From Antedon mediterranea (Eukaryota > Echinodermata > Crinoidea > Comatulida > Antedonidae): a DNA stretch of 64,000 nucleotides. The position numbers and the translations under genes are program-made. Shown in pieces: positions 47,736-56,627 of the stretch. The stretch's first letter is position 1. Each line of letters opens with the position of its first letter. The notes under the pieces are model-generated. The model saw only the letters and a list, made by a program, of their open reading frames with translations, was not told the origin of the DNA and did not search any database. The stretch lies in NCBI RefSeq assembly GCF_964355755.1, contig NC_092679.1:6138001-6202000 (forward strand). The letters are read 5' to 3'.

Positions 47736-48182
47736 AGTCGAAGTCTAGAGGTCGTACTCCAGACTGAAAAGTGATTCCAACAAAAGGGGGAACCAACAAA
47801 AGGGGGAACCGTAAATCTAGAATAATAATCTAATATAATAATTTAAGACCAAATAAATCACAACACATATTCTTATTAAAGCACAGTGAAGTTTTTATAA
47901 ATTAAATACAGTATATTTCTTTGGTAATTTCTAGTAATTTTTGTATACAAGGATGATATAGAATGCGTTCGCGTTCATACGCTCAAAAGGCTGCGTTTGC
48001 GTATCGTACGGGAGAATGTAAAGAATGCTTATCACGCTGTTACACTCACCACAGGCGTAGTGTGTACTGCGTAGGGCATATTTGATTGGTCAATTGCAGC
48101 CACCATCTTGTTGATTCCCCCTCCATGAAGAATCACTTTTTGAACTGCGATAACATTGGAGTCTGTAATCTAGCCTTCGCTA
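47736..48182. mobile_element. Inverted-repeat element D, copy 2
   Basis: Same order as copy 1 at 25778: AGACTGAAAAGTGATTCCAAC, GAATGCGTTCGCGTTCATAC, GGCATATTTGATTGGTC, GCCACCATCTTGTTG, then AATCACTTTTTGAACTGCG. Ends GTCGAAGTCTAGAGG and CTAGCCTTCGC. Copy 2 has AACCAACAAAAGGGGG duplicated near the left end where copy 1 has AACCAACAAGATGG. Confidence 0.8.
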
Positions 48183-49812
48183 TATATAATCTTTGGGTTA
48201 GATGCATCAGCCTATATGTCACTTTTACTTCTAATGCTGACCTAATAATTATTAAATAATTTAATATTAAATATTAATGTGAACTTTAATACCTCCTGTT
48301 ATGGATTATCTGCTTGTATATTTTGATGTGGTAGATGTTTTTGAACTGAAAATATGTACAGTGTTTTGTTTGTGCTTGATGGTATAAATATTGTATAATA
48401 TATATTTTAAAAAAGCTTGTACACTAGTAAATTTGTAACAAAAATAACGCTAGTCACTGCGCACACTCAAGATTGTCAACAAAGAGGCTTCATGATATTT
48501 TATAAATTTATTGCAATGATAAACTCTTTTGAATATATTTATAATCTACATTTTATTTTATATACTATGTATCAGAGAGCGGTATTTAAATATTGTAGGA
48601 TAACCATGGAGTAAAGATATTCTTTACTCCATGGATAACATATCCATAAATTCAACAATGACTGCCTTCACCCTGATTGTAATTTGTTGAAAATTTGTAT
48701 ACTTAACACAGTTACCAACCTTGAGGGGCAGAATAGTGTCATGAGCAAGGTTTTTATTACTTATAAAGACTGCTTAATGCATTTGTGTAAAATAAGCCTT
48801 TCTTAAAAATCATATGATGCGAAGTGGTTGGTAACTATAGCCACCAGATATGCATTGTGATCAGTCAGCTGTGACGCATAATGTACTGATTGTGTGTATT
48901 TGTCTATGCTCTTCTTCATGGTTTATGTAATTTTTGACCTAAAAAATTGGTTTAAAAAAAACCAAAGATTCATTATATTATATATAGAAACAACATTATT
49001 GAAATACAAAAATGTATCAGATGTATGTATCCATAGTTGATAATCTATTAACTGTGGTGTATCAAAGGTGAAATTGTATTATGTTGGCCGTATATTTCAA
49101 ATATCAGAAAATAAACCAAAAATATTTATTTTATAAAACTAAATAACTGTCATTATACAAAAAATGCGGGCCACCTCTATTGCCTTTCAAGATGCATTCC
49201 GTGCAAATATATTTTTGTTGACGATAAAAACAAATAAGGTTCAAATCTAATTTTATTTTTGTAATAGATTTTAAAACAAATTCAAATCATGTAAATACTA
49301 CAGTACTATTACCAGGGTCAATATACTTTTATAAATAAGGGTTATTCCATTTTTTACTTTGATGTGAATAAACCTGTTGGTTGGGGTTGAATTATTTTAT
49401 TTCCTCTTCAATCAATCTGCAACCAAAATGACATATTGCTAGCTTTAACGTAATGAACTCTGTATGCATGTTTTGTATGTAGTTAATTTGAGTATACTAA
49501 AGAATGGAACATTTAAAAACATCATAATGCATGCAAATATACAATAATAATGAATGTTTATGAGTGCAATGGTACAAATATTTTCATGAGGTGAAAATAG
49601 AAAATTTTGTTTGTTCTATGGCAAAAATATAAAACATTTTGCATTTTTCTTTATTACAGATTTTTGTCAAAGGTTGTGATTGTATTATAACAAGAAAGAA
49701 TGTACATAGTACATATAATACATACACTCTTGATGTTGCTAGGGTTAAATGGAGTATTTATTGAATACCCATGTAACCTTACAATCCTCCAATCAAAGAA
49801 TCTAATTAGGTG
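48183..49812. other. Intergenic; one hairpin, no gene
   Basis: AT-rich. ACCATGGAGTAAAG and its inverse CTTTACTCCATGG form a hairpin at 48604-48634. No gene or other element recognised. Confidence 0.45.
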
Positions 49813-49976
49813 TTAAGCTCTGTCTACACTATCAAACTTTAGGTGACAAAAAATGTGCTGTGCCCATATATGGACATGATGATATCATAACACTACCATA
49901 TTTAGATATATCACTACCATTTGTTCACATCACACTTTTTTTTTTCAAACTAGTTTGATAGTGTAGACAGAGCTTT
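49813..49976. mobile_element. Family A MITE, copy 9, best preserved
   Basis: TTAAGCTCTGTCTACACTATC at the left and GATAGTGTAGACAGAGCTTTA at the right are almost exact inverses. Interior complete. The flanking TTA/TTATA gives a possible TA or TTA target duplication. Confidence 0.92.
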
Positions 49977-50099
49977 ATATACAGTATATTCTTGTGTGTT
50001 TAGTGCTACTATCCGTATTGTTAAGTATACATTGTTTATAGTGCTTGTTGAAATTCATTAATGTACAGTGAAATGTATATAATTATATATAGTACGGTA

Positions 50100-50155
50100 T
50101 ATATCCTTAGTGGTCTAGTGGATGGTTGCCCTATAACTTTCGAATCCTGTGCACA
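50100..50155 (+). other. tRNA-Glu/Asp-like relic
   Basis: TCCTTAGTGGTCTAGTGGATGG resembles the 5' half of a tRNA with its A box, and CTTTCGAATCC a B box, but the spacing is short and no cloverleaf can be closed. Probably a truncated SINE head. Confidence 0.35.
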
Positions 50156-50985
50156 TGATTGTTTATTTGGAATTCACCATTAAGTTTATATTTTTAATAT
50201 TGATGTATAAACACATAGTTTTAAGTGTATAAAATTATTTAATCCAATATAATTTAAAGCATTTTCTGTACACAATTTAATCAGGTAATCAATGACGAGG
50301 TAGTTTTTTTTTTTTTAAAGGTTAGGCCAAATTTACTTGCCATTTACCTAGAGGGATGTTTTGTTTTAGGGTAAGATATTGTAGATTTTCATAATCATGT
50401 GAGGACCAATCACAATGTTCCCTACCTGCAAGTTAGGCGTACAGTTTTTACTGTAGTGTCTATTTATAGGTACTATTAATTCTTATTGAGGTGAAGACCA
50501 CATATAAAATATATCCAAATTTATTTATAACAATATAAAGAAAAAATGGTCTGGAAAAAATCAATGTTATATCTCCCACCTGAAAAGCCTTTATTTTTAA
50601 TCACTTTATAATTTTTTTAACCAATAATTTGTCTGTCAATGTATCTGTAGTGTTTATTGCATAAAGTGATTATTAAAGTGCGCTTTTGTATATAAAATGT
50701 TTCAGAATGTTATGTTATCTTTTGTTTTTTAAGGTTTTTGTAAGAGATATCACAATTTTCCTAAAAGGTAAGTAGATTAGGCGATTATAATGCTATTAAA
50801 CTTGTAGGCTTATTGTAGTCATGTAAGCTTTTGATAGTTTTATGTTTTTAAATGCATGGAAAGTGCATCCTACTATAATATTCATTGACACAGTTTTTGT
50901 TAGTTTCTAGGTCAATGCATAGGTCATAGGTCGCAGAATTGATAGCTCTCTATTATTACATGTCATATGTTGGCTCCTAGTAGTC
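50156..50985. other. Intergenic; nothing recognised
   Basis: AT-rich sequence downstream of the minus-strand ASPHD gene; may include its 3' UTR if the early poly(A) signal is skipped. No feature recognised. Confidence 0.4.
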
Positions 50986-50990
50986 TTCCT

Positions 50991-50996
50991 TTTATT
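50991..50996 (-). terminator. AATAAA overlapping the ASPHD stop codon
   Basis: On the minus strand the last codons read GAA TAA A, so the hexamer AATAAA overlaps the stop codon. If used for cleavage, the 3' UTR would be only some 10-30 bases. Use is unproven; AT-rich sequence downstream holds other candidates. Confidence 0.3.
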
Positions 50997-53287
50997 CATC
51001 TTTAGGTAAACCAAATAATATATTTAAGCATGACATTTCAGGTTTAGTGACATCTGGATGCCAAAGGTCAACCATAAATACTGCTCTTGGCTCATCTGAC
51101 CCACAATGCTTTGCTTCATGACAGAATGAGTCATCAAATAATAAACATTGTCCTTGTCTCCATTGTTCTTTTATACCATCCACTTTTAGGTAGCAATTTG
51201 GCGGTGTCAGAATACCTAGAAAAGATTCATTTTATTATACATTACTACAGTGTAGCTATTAAGCTTGGTTCCCACTAGAAACGCAACGCAAGTGAGTTGA
51301 CCAATTAAACGCCACTTTTTGAATAATCCATCGCTTGTGATTGGTCAAATCACTTGCGGTGCGTCGCTAGTGGGCGGTATCAGAATACCTAGAAAAGATT
51401 CATTTTATTATACATTAATACAGTGTAGCTATTAAGCTTGGTTCCCACTAGAACGTAACGCAAGGACGTAAACGCAACTCAAGCGTTTTAACCAATGACA
51501 AGCGAAGTTATAGACAGTTAGCAATCACAAGCGAATAAGCCATCGCTTGTGATTGGTCAATTCATTTGCGTTGCGTTGCGTCGCTAGTGGGAACCACGCT
51601 TTAAGCTTGATTCCCACTAGAAACGCAACGCAAGTGAGTTGACCAATTACAAGCCACTGTTTGAATAATCCATCGCTTGTGATTGGTCAAATCACTTGCG
51701 GTGCGTCGCTAGTAGGAACCAAGCTTTAACGTGTGTGCCTAATATTGGTTAAAATAACCATAGTGAGGCATTTAATGAATAGGCAACCTGCCTTAAAATG
51801 TGATATTAAATGCCTATAGTTCGGTGAAATTATTCATGATTTATCTAAATATTGGTTCTTTTTTTTTAATAGGTGATATGGTCACCTTATTATTATTCAT
51901 GAAATTTGTGATTCTCTTCCATGAATAAACAACATATTTATTTCAATTTTCTATTCTAGATTCAGGAATCTGGTTTTTTAAAAAGCCTGCTACCACCCGT
52001 ATCACAAGCCTGTGATAATTATTAATTTTTTTATAGTAATTGAAACACATGTACGAGTAGCAGATATCGGTAAAATATATTTATATTGTTAATGTATTAT
52101 GCAATTAATTCAATTGAAACATATATGTTAGTCATATGGAGTTACTATTACTAGTACAGTCTTTGTTGAGCGGCCACCTCCCATTAAGTGATCACCTCTC
52201 GTAAGCGGCCACTTTTCCCGGTCCCAAGGGTTGCCGCTTACGAGGGTTTCAGCTGTAGATGATTCTGCATATTTACCTAGATGACATCGAATTCTGACAT
52301 TGCATGGCCCAAAATGTTCAGTTATATGCGTTCCAGGCTCAAGCACTGAAAATGCTGCGTTTCCAAAAGCGTTTTCTTTTATAAATTTTCTTAAACCATT
52401 CTCTAATATTTTGGTAATTCGTGGGCATCTGGTACAGTTCTGTGGTACCTTCACGCCTTGGTTATATAGATGAAACACATACCAATTACCAGTCGGTACA
52501 GAATTACTTAACCAACCAGACACGTTACCATCCTGCAATGCATTAAACACCTTTAAAAAAAGACAGAAAATGTGATACACGTACATTTTATATGGCAAAC
52601 TTGCTGTGCAAGTCTTTATTTTGTTGTTTCTTTATATGTAGTCGGCCAGTGGGTGTTTTGTTTTTTCGGAAATAAGATTCCACTTCTAGTACACAGTCTA
52701 GTTACAAAGAATAGCTAAATTACAGTCGTGTCTAGAACCTAAACTAATGCTGCCAGGGCTCTAAGGAACTAATTTGTTTGGACACTACATCTTCTCACCT
52801 CTCCCACAATTTACTAGGGTCAAAACATAAATTGCAATTATAATATTGATAGAAATAAACACACCTCTAAGAATTCTTCATAAATATCAAGAAAATTATT
52901 AGCAATTAGTTGAGCATCAGGTGCTAAATCTGTGTCATCAGCTGCGTAAAATGGTTTAATAGGATCCAACTTTGGCAGAAAGAAAACATTTGGTTGCTGG
53001 TTTCTATTTGACCTTTCATTAGTACCAATAGCTTGTTCTATCCTGGATAAATCACCGTGAACTATTTGTGAAATTTCAATAAATTTGTCCGTTAATTGAT
53101 GGTCCAGTATTCTGTAATTCTGACAACGAACACAGTTTGGTGATGTACATTTTGAGTACAAGTCATCGTTTTTACTATCAACAGACTGGTTGTTCTTTTT
53201 GAATGCCTTCCGAAGGAGAATAGGGATTAAACAACAAGCACAGAGAGTCAGAAATAATGTAAGTGCATCATTCCAAGTTTCCACCAT
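50992..53287 (-). CDS. ASPHD2: Aspartate beta-hydroxylase domain protein (ASPHD type)
   Basis: Three exons on the minus strand: 52865-53287 (start ATG at 53287), 52277-52550 and 50992-51215 (stop TAA), all GT-AG and in phase; 306 residues. Residues 7-25 are a hydrophobic signal-anchor, so a type II membrane protein is predicted. CTSPNCVRC near residue 47 is shared with vertebrate ASPHD1/2. The C-terminal half is an aspartyl/asparaginyl beta-hydroxylase domain: EHFGP, RCHLG with His231, and LLFDDSFCHEA with His265 supply the two Fe-binding His, and the end FMVDLWHPDV is typical. Family knowledge: AspH uses a two-His facial site with 2-oxoglutarate; ASPHD substrates are not established. ASPHD1 versus ASPHD2 cannot be decided for an invertebrate copy; the symbol marks closest resemblance. 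Neighbour H1 lies 0.8 kb upstream on the same strand. Confidence 0.93.
51262..51730. mobile_element. Three family B elements in ASPHD intron 2
   Basis: Units of about 51266-51375, 51434-51600 and 51606-51728, each bounded by GGTTCCCACTAG (GATTCCCACTAG in the third) and CGTCGCTAGTGGG or CGTCGCTAGTAGG. The second has the GCGAATAAGCCATCGC centre, the first and third TTTGAATAATCCATCGC. A 75-bp stretch containing the exon 3 acceptor is duplicated between the first and second. Confidence 0.88.
51731..52276 (-). other. ASPHD intron 2, remainder
   Basis: AT-rich; GCGGCCACCTCCCATTAAG / GTAAGCGGCCACTTTTCCC patches at 52170-52240 look like a decayed pogo-like repeat next to the donor at 52276. No gene. 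Confidence 0.5.
52551..52864 (-). other. ASPHD intron 1
   Basis: 314-bp phase 0 intron, GTGTGT donor and TTTTTTTAAAG acceptor on the minus strand. No repeat recognised. Confidence 0.85.
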
Positions 53288-54046
53288 TAATGCAGATTTC
53301 TAAAAAATAAAAAGGGAATTTTCATGTACTGAATTGCTTACTAGTTTTAATTCTAAAACAGCAGGCGTTACATGTGACAGACTCTAGGGAAGGCCCGAGG
53401 CGTGCTACGGCTCATTTCATACTTTTACTTTTCTAACATCCTATTGAAAATTGGACCATTTATTGGTTGGGAGACAAAAGAAACCAATAAATATTCTGTT
53501 TCTTGACGGTGCCTACTTTTCTAATGGTCTACACCAAACATTGTTATTATCGTTCTGTCCTAGTTAGTGTACAGTACCAGTACTAAATACAGTTGTAAAA
53601 ATAGTCCCCCTCCCAGGGCCACGCCTTATAGTATACAAAACATTATAACATGCCTGGTATTGTTGGGAAGAGTATGGCCTGGCTGGCTAGCCCTGGCACT
53701 CTTTTTATTTACCCAGGAAAGAGCGATTGGATTTAGTCCTTACCGAATATCCACAAGATTTAACTTCACATTTACTAGAGGTCTAGATACTAACAATGCA
53801 TAGGCCTATTTGTGTGGGACGAAAAATCCGTCGGATCGTGAGGAGGGATGATTTTACCACTTTTTTGAGAGGAAAGAAGAGAATTTGAATGATGTGATGA
53901 TAGAAAACTTTTTCGATCTGGGCCTACGAATACGACGATATGATAAAAATAAAATTTATGAGGGCGCTAGACTAGGTTTATAGGACACAATTATTCAAAG
54001 AAAGACAACAAAAAAGTTTTGGAAGTTTGACATTTGGTTGCAAATC
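53288..54046. other. ASPHD upstream region and H1 downstream spacer
   Basis: Should hold the ASPHD promoter (reading leftward), but I see no clear TATA or initiator. The 78-residue plus-strand frame at 53567-53803 has no recognised features. Confidence 0.4.
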
Positions 54047-54060
54047 AAATCATCTTTTGT
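54047..54060 (-). promoter_or_regulatory. Histone downstream element (purine-rich)
   Basis: On the minus strand ACAAAAGATGATTTG follows the H1 stem-loop by about 11 bases, the place where U7 snRNA binds in replication-dependent histone pre-mRNAs (sea urchin consensus CAAGAAAGA, from memory). Confidence 0.6.
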
Positions 54061-54070
54061 ATATTTGGAT

Positions 54071-54086
54071 GGCTCTGAAAAGAGCC
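54071..54086 (-). terminator. Canonical histone 3' stem-loop
   Basis: GGCTCTTTTCAGAGCC on the minus strand: six-base-pair stem, four-base loop, 28 bases after the H1 stop. This is the SLBP-binding signal of non-polyadenylated replication-dependent histone mRNAs. Confidence 0.97.
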
Positions 54087-54114
54087 GTTTGGTTTGGAAA
54101 ATGTTGCGAAGAGT

Positions 54115-54744
54115 TTACTTCTTGCCAGCCTTCTTTCTGGGAGACTTCTTTCTTGGAGATTTTGGCCTTTTCTTCGAAGCTTTCTTTGTTGGCGATTTCT
54201 TTACAGCCTTCTTTGACTTTACAGCAGCCTTCTTAATCTTAGATTTAGGCTTTTTTGCTTTTTTCGGAGATTTAGCTTTCTTTGGTTTCTTACTTGTTGC
54301 TTTCTTTTTCTTGCTCTTTGTTTTTGGTTTCTTAGCTTTCTTTGCCTTCATTGCGGCTCTCTTTGCTGCTGCTTTCAGTTTTGCTTGTGCGGCCTTTTTC
54401 TTTGCCTTCTCTTTCTTTGCTTTGGCAGCAGCGTCGGTCTTTACAGTCTTTACGTTTAGCTTGAAGGAACCATTGGCACCAACTCCTTTGACGTGGACGA
54501 ACCTGCCGCTGTTAACGCCTCGCTTCAGTGCCAACTTTAGATGGGTATTCATAGAAGCATCGACCTTAAAATTGGCCTGGATGTATTTGGCGATAGCCTG
54601 ACGAGAAGAACCACCACGCTCTTTCAATGCTCCGATTGCGGCAGCAATCATTGCATTATACGTTGGATGAGCGGCCTTCTTTGGCTTTGCTCTTGCCTTG
54701 GCCTTCTTTGGACTCTTCTTTGGACTCTTTCTTGGTGAAGACAT
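54115..54744 (-). CDS. Linker histone H1, replication-dependent
   Basis: Intronless 209-residue protein. Residues 1-24 are basic with SPRK, SPKK and SPKK motifs in a row; about 25-97 form the winged-helix H1/H5 globular domain (AHPTYNAMIAAAIGALKERG, GSSRQAIAKYI, LKLALKRGV, GANGSFKLN); about 98-209 is a Lys/Ala tail with further SPKK, SPTK and SPRK motifs. Length and layout fit ordinary H1. A TATAAAT box lies about 80 bp upstream of the ATG, and the histone stem-loop follows the stop, so S-phase expression is expected. N-terminal SPKK repeats are known from sea urchin sperm H1 and could mean a germline-type variant, but the stem-loop alone does not decide that. No core histone gene lies nearby in the window. 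Long open frames on the opposite strand are shadows of the low-complexity tail. Confidence 0.97.
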   Translation of the reverse strand: MSSPRKSPKKSPKKAKARAKPKKAAHPTYNAMIAAAIGALKERGGSSRQAIAKYIQANFKVDASMNTHLKLALKRGVNSGRFVHVKGVGANGSFKLNVKTVKTDAAAKAKKEKAKKKAAQAKLKAAAKRAAMKAKKAKKPKTKSKKKKATSKKPKKAKSPKKAKKPKSKIKKAAVKSKKAVKKSPTKKASKKRPKSPRKKSPRKKAGKK

Positions 54745-54823
54745 TGCGAATACACTTTTGAAAGTTAAAACAAAACTTTTCGACGATGGAATTGCGAATA
54801 ATAAATTGTTTGCAATTCGCGCA

Positions 54824-54830
54824 ATTTATA
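54824..54830 (-). promoter_or_regulatory. TATA box of histone H1
   Basis: TATAAAT on the minus strand, about 80 bp 5' of the ATG. GGTCCGC at 54840-54846, 9 bp further upstream, resembles the GGTCC element that precedes the TATA box in many H4 genes; that resemblance is an inference. Confidence 0.75.
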
Positions 54831-54949
54831 GCTGATTTTGCGGACCGGGAATAAAAGAGACGCACGCGCTTGGGGTTCGCGCGCTGTATTATATTCAAGT
54901 GCAATTTTGTTTGACATTTTGTGCGAAACCAGTTATTTAATTGCTTTTA

Positions 54950-56600
54950 AATGCTATATTTAACTTAAATAAATGAATTTAATTAATTGATAAATATTCT
55001 TGATATATTTGACTTTCGTTTCGTTGAAATTAGTGACAAAATACAAATTAACGAATATGCATAATTTTGTTATAAACTTTTATCTATTTTTTTGGAAAAT
55101 TATATCTTTAAATTTACTTTAAAATTTTCATTTTTAAATTTTTATTATTAATGTTTTCATATATCTATCTAATATATTGATATTTTATTAATGTGCAGAC
55201 AAAAATTCACGTAAAAATATTGAATCTAACCGAAAATATTATGTATCAAAGTTTCAAGGGTAACACAACTGCACCCAAGAATATTTTGCAAAACATCAGA
55301 CCTCCCCACTCCATGTGTGGTACACACAAACCCGAAGTGGGGAATGGGGAATCGGTTTGAATTCGTGCCTTGTCCTTAAAAAATGCAGAATACGATACAT
55401 TAATGATTGTTATAATTCGATTTTAAATTAGTTTAGTAAATCATGGCTATATTCTATTTATTATTTGTTACGATACGAGTCGGCATAAGAGCGCCGAGTA
55501 GGGCCTACATATAAATAAATGAGGCTAGTATTGTAACTTTATTGTTCACAGACAGCAGCAGGCCGGTTAGTTAGTCCTAGAGTAACATTCTGTTTTGTGT
55601 ATACAGTAGTTATTTAAAAAACATTTTTTTTTGCATAGATTTATAGCTGACATAAGTCAGAACACTTCTGACAAGTTAAGTTGAATTATAAATAATTATA
55701 ATGATTATTTATACTGATACTAAAAAATATTATCTGATACTTTAAATAGTGAAAATTGTCTCGTTCTGATACTTGAGTATTTATTTAATTTTATTTACAT
55801 AACAAATCTTGATTTCGCTTATATTGTTCTTCATTCATCATTATTAAATTTATTTCTTTTTTATATTACACTTAAAATATACAAAACTAACAAACTGTAT
55901 AAAATTGATGACTTCTACTATTTTTAAAAGCTCCTTCCATGTTTGGACATTAAAAATGACCTATTAAAAAAAAAGAGGGACAACAGAATTATAGAAAGGT
56001 AAAAAGAGACTATATTGACTAATGTTCCAATTTAATTTTGCCATAATAATAGTCTATTATTATGGCAATATTGGAACATTATATTAGTCAATAGAATTTA
56101 TATAAGTAGTTGGAAGAAGGAGACTAGTAGAGGCACTCGATAAAATTAAGGCTCTGATTTTACCAGCGTCTGGAGATGGTAGACTACTTTGTTAGGGCAT
56201 AGAAACTGTCACGAGAGGGATGGCTTAGGGGCCTAATAATTGCTTTCTTCTTCCGTCTTTCGTCCTCAAGATTACACATGTATAACTAAAACACCAATAC
56301 AAGTTAGTTTTGCATTATTGATTTGTAAATTACTTCGCATCTGGTGCTCGTTGTGTTGCTTTATAGTATCCCTAATACCACTAAATAATAGTAGAGGTCA
56401 TCTGGAGTATTGTAGTATTAGTAGGCTAGGCCTGCTAGTAGGCCTACACTACGCACGGTTACGATCCTCTCGTTTCGATACAGGCCGAAATAAGGAGTAC
56501 GCCCCCATCATCCATTCAAAGTCAAACTCTTGTATGTAGGCCTAGTCCACTGGTGTAGCAGGGCATAGTATCCGCTTCGTCCGTCAGTGGCGGTGGGAGG
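54950..56600. other. Intergenic; hairpin at 56015-56092
   Basis: Very AT-rich from 54950 to 55900. At 56017-56090 TTGACTAATGTTCCAAT and TGCCATAATAATAG pair with CTATTATTATGGCA and ATTGGAACATTATATTAGTCAA. GC rises after 56400, probably the promoter and 5' UTR of the next gene. The 99-residue frame at 56240-56539 has no recognised features. Confidence 0.5.
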
Positions 56601-56627
56601 TTTATTGCAGTATTCAGCCGCGAAGAA

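Noticed and set aside
54038-54601. 187-residue plus-strand open frame rich in Phe
   Set aside because: It is the reverse complement of the Lys/Ala-rich histone H1 tail; the stem-loop, TATA box and globular domain all support the minus strand.
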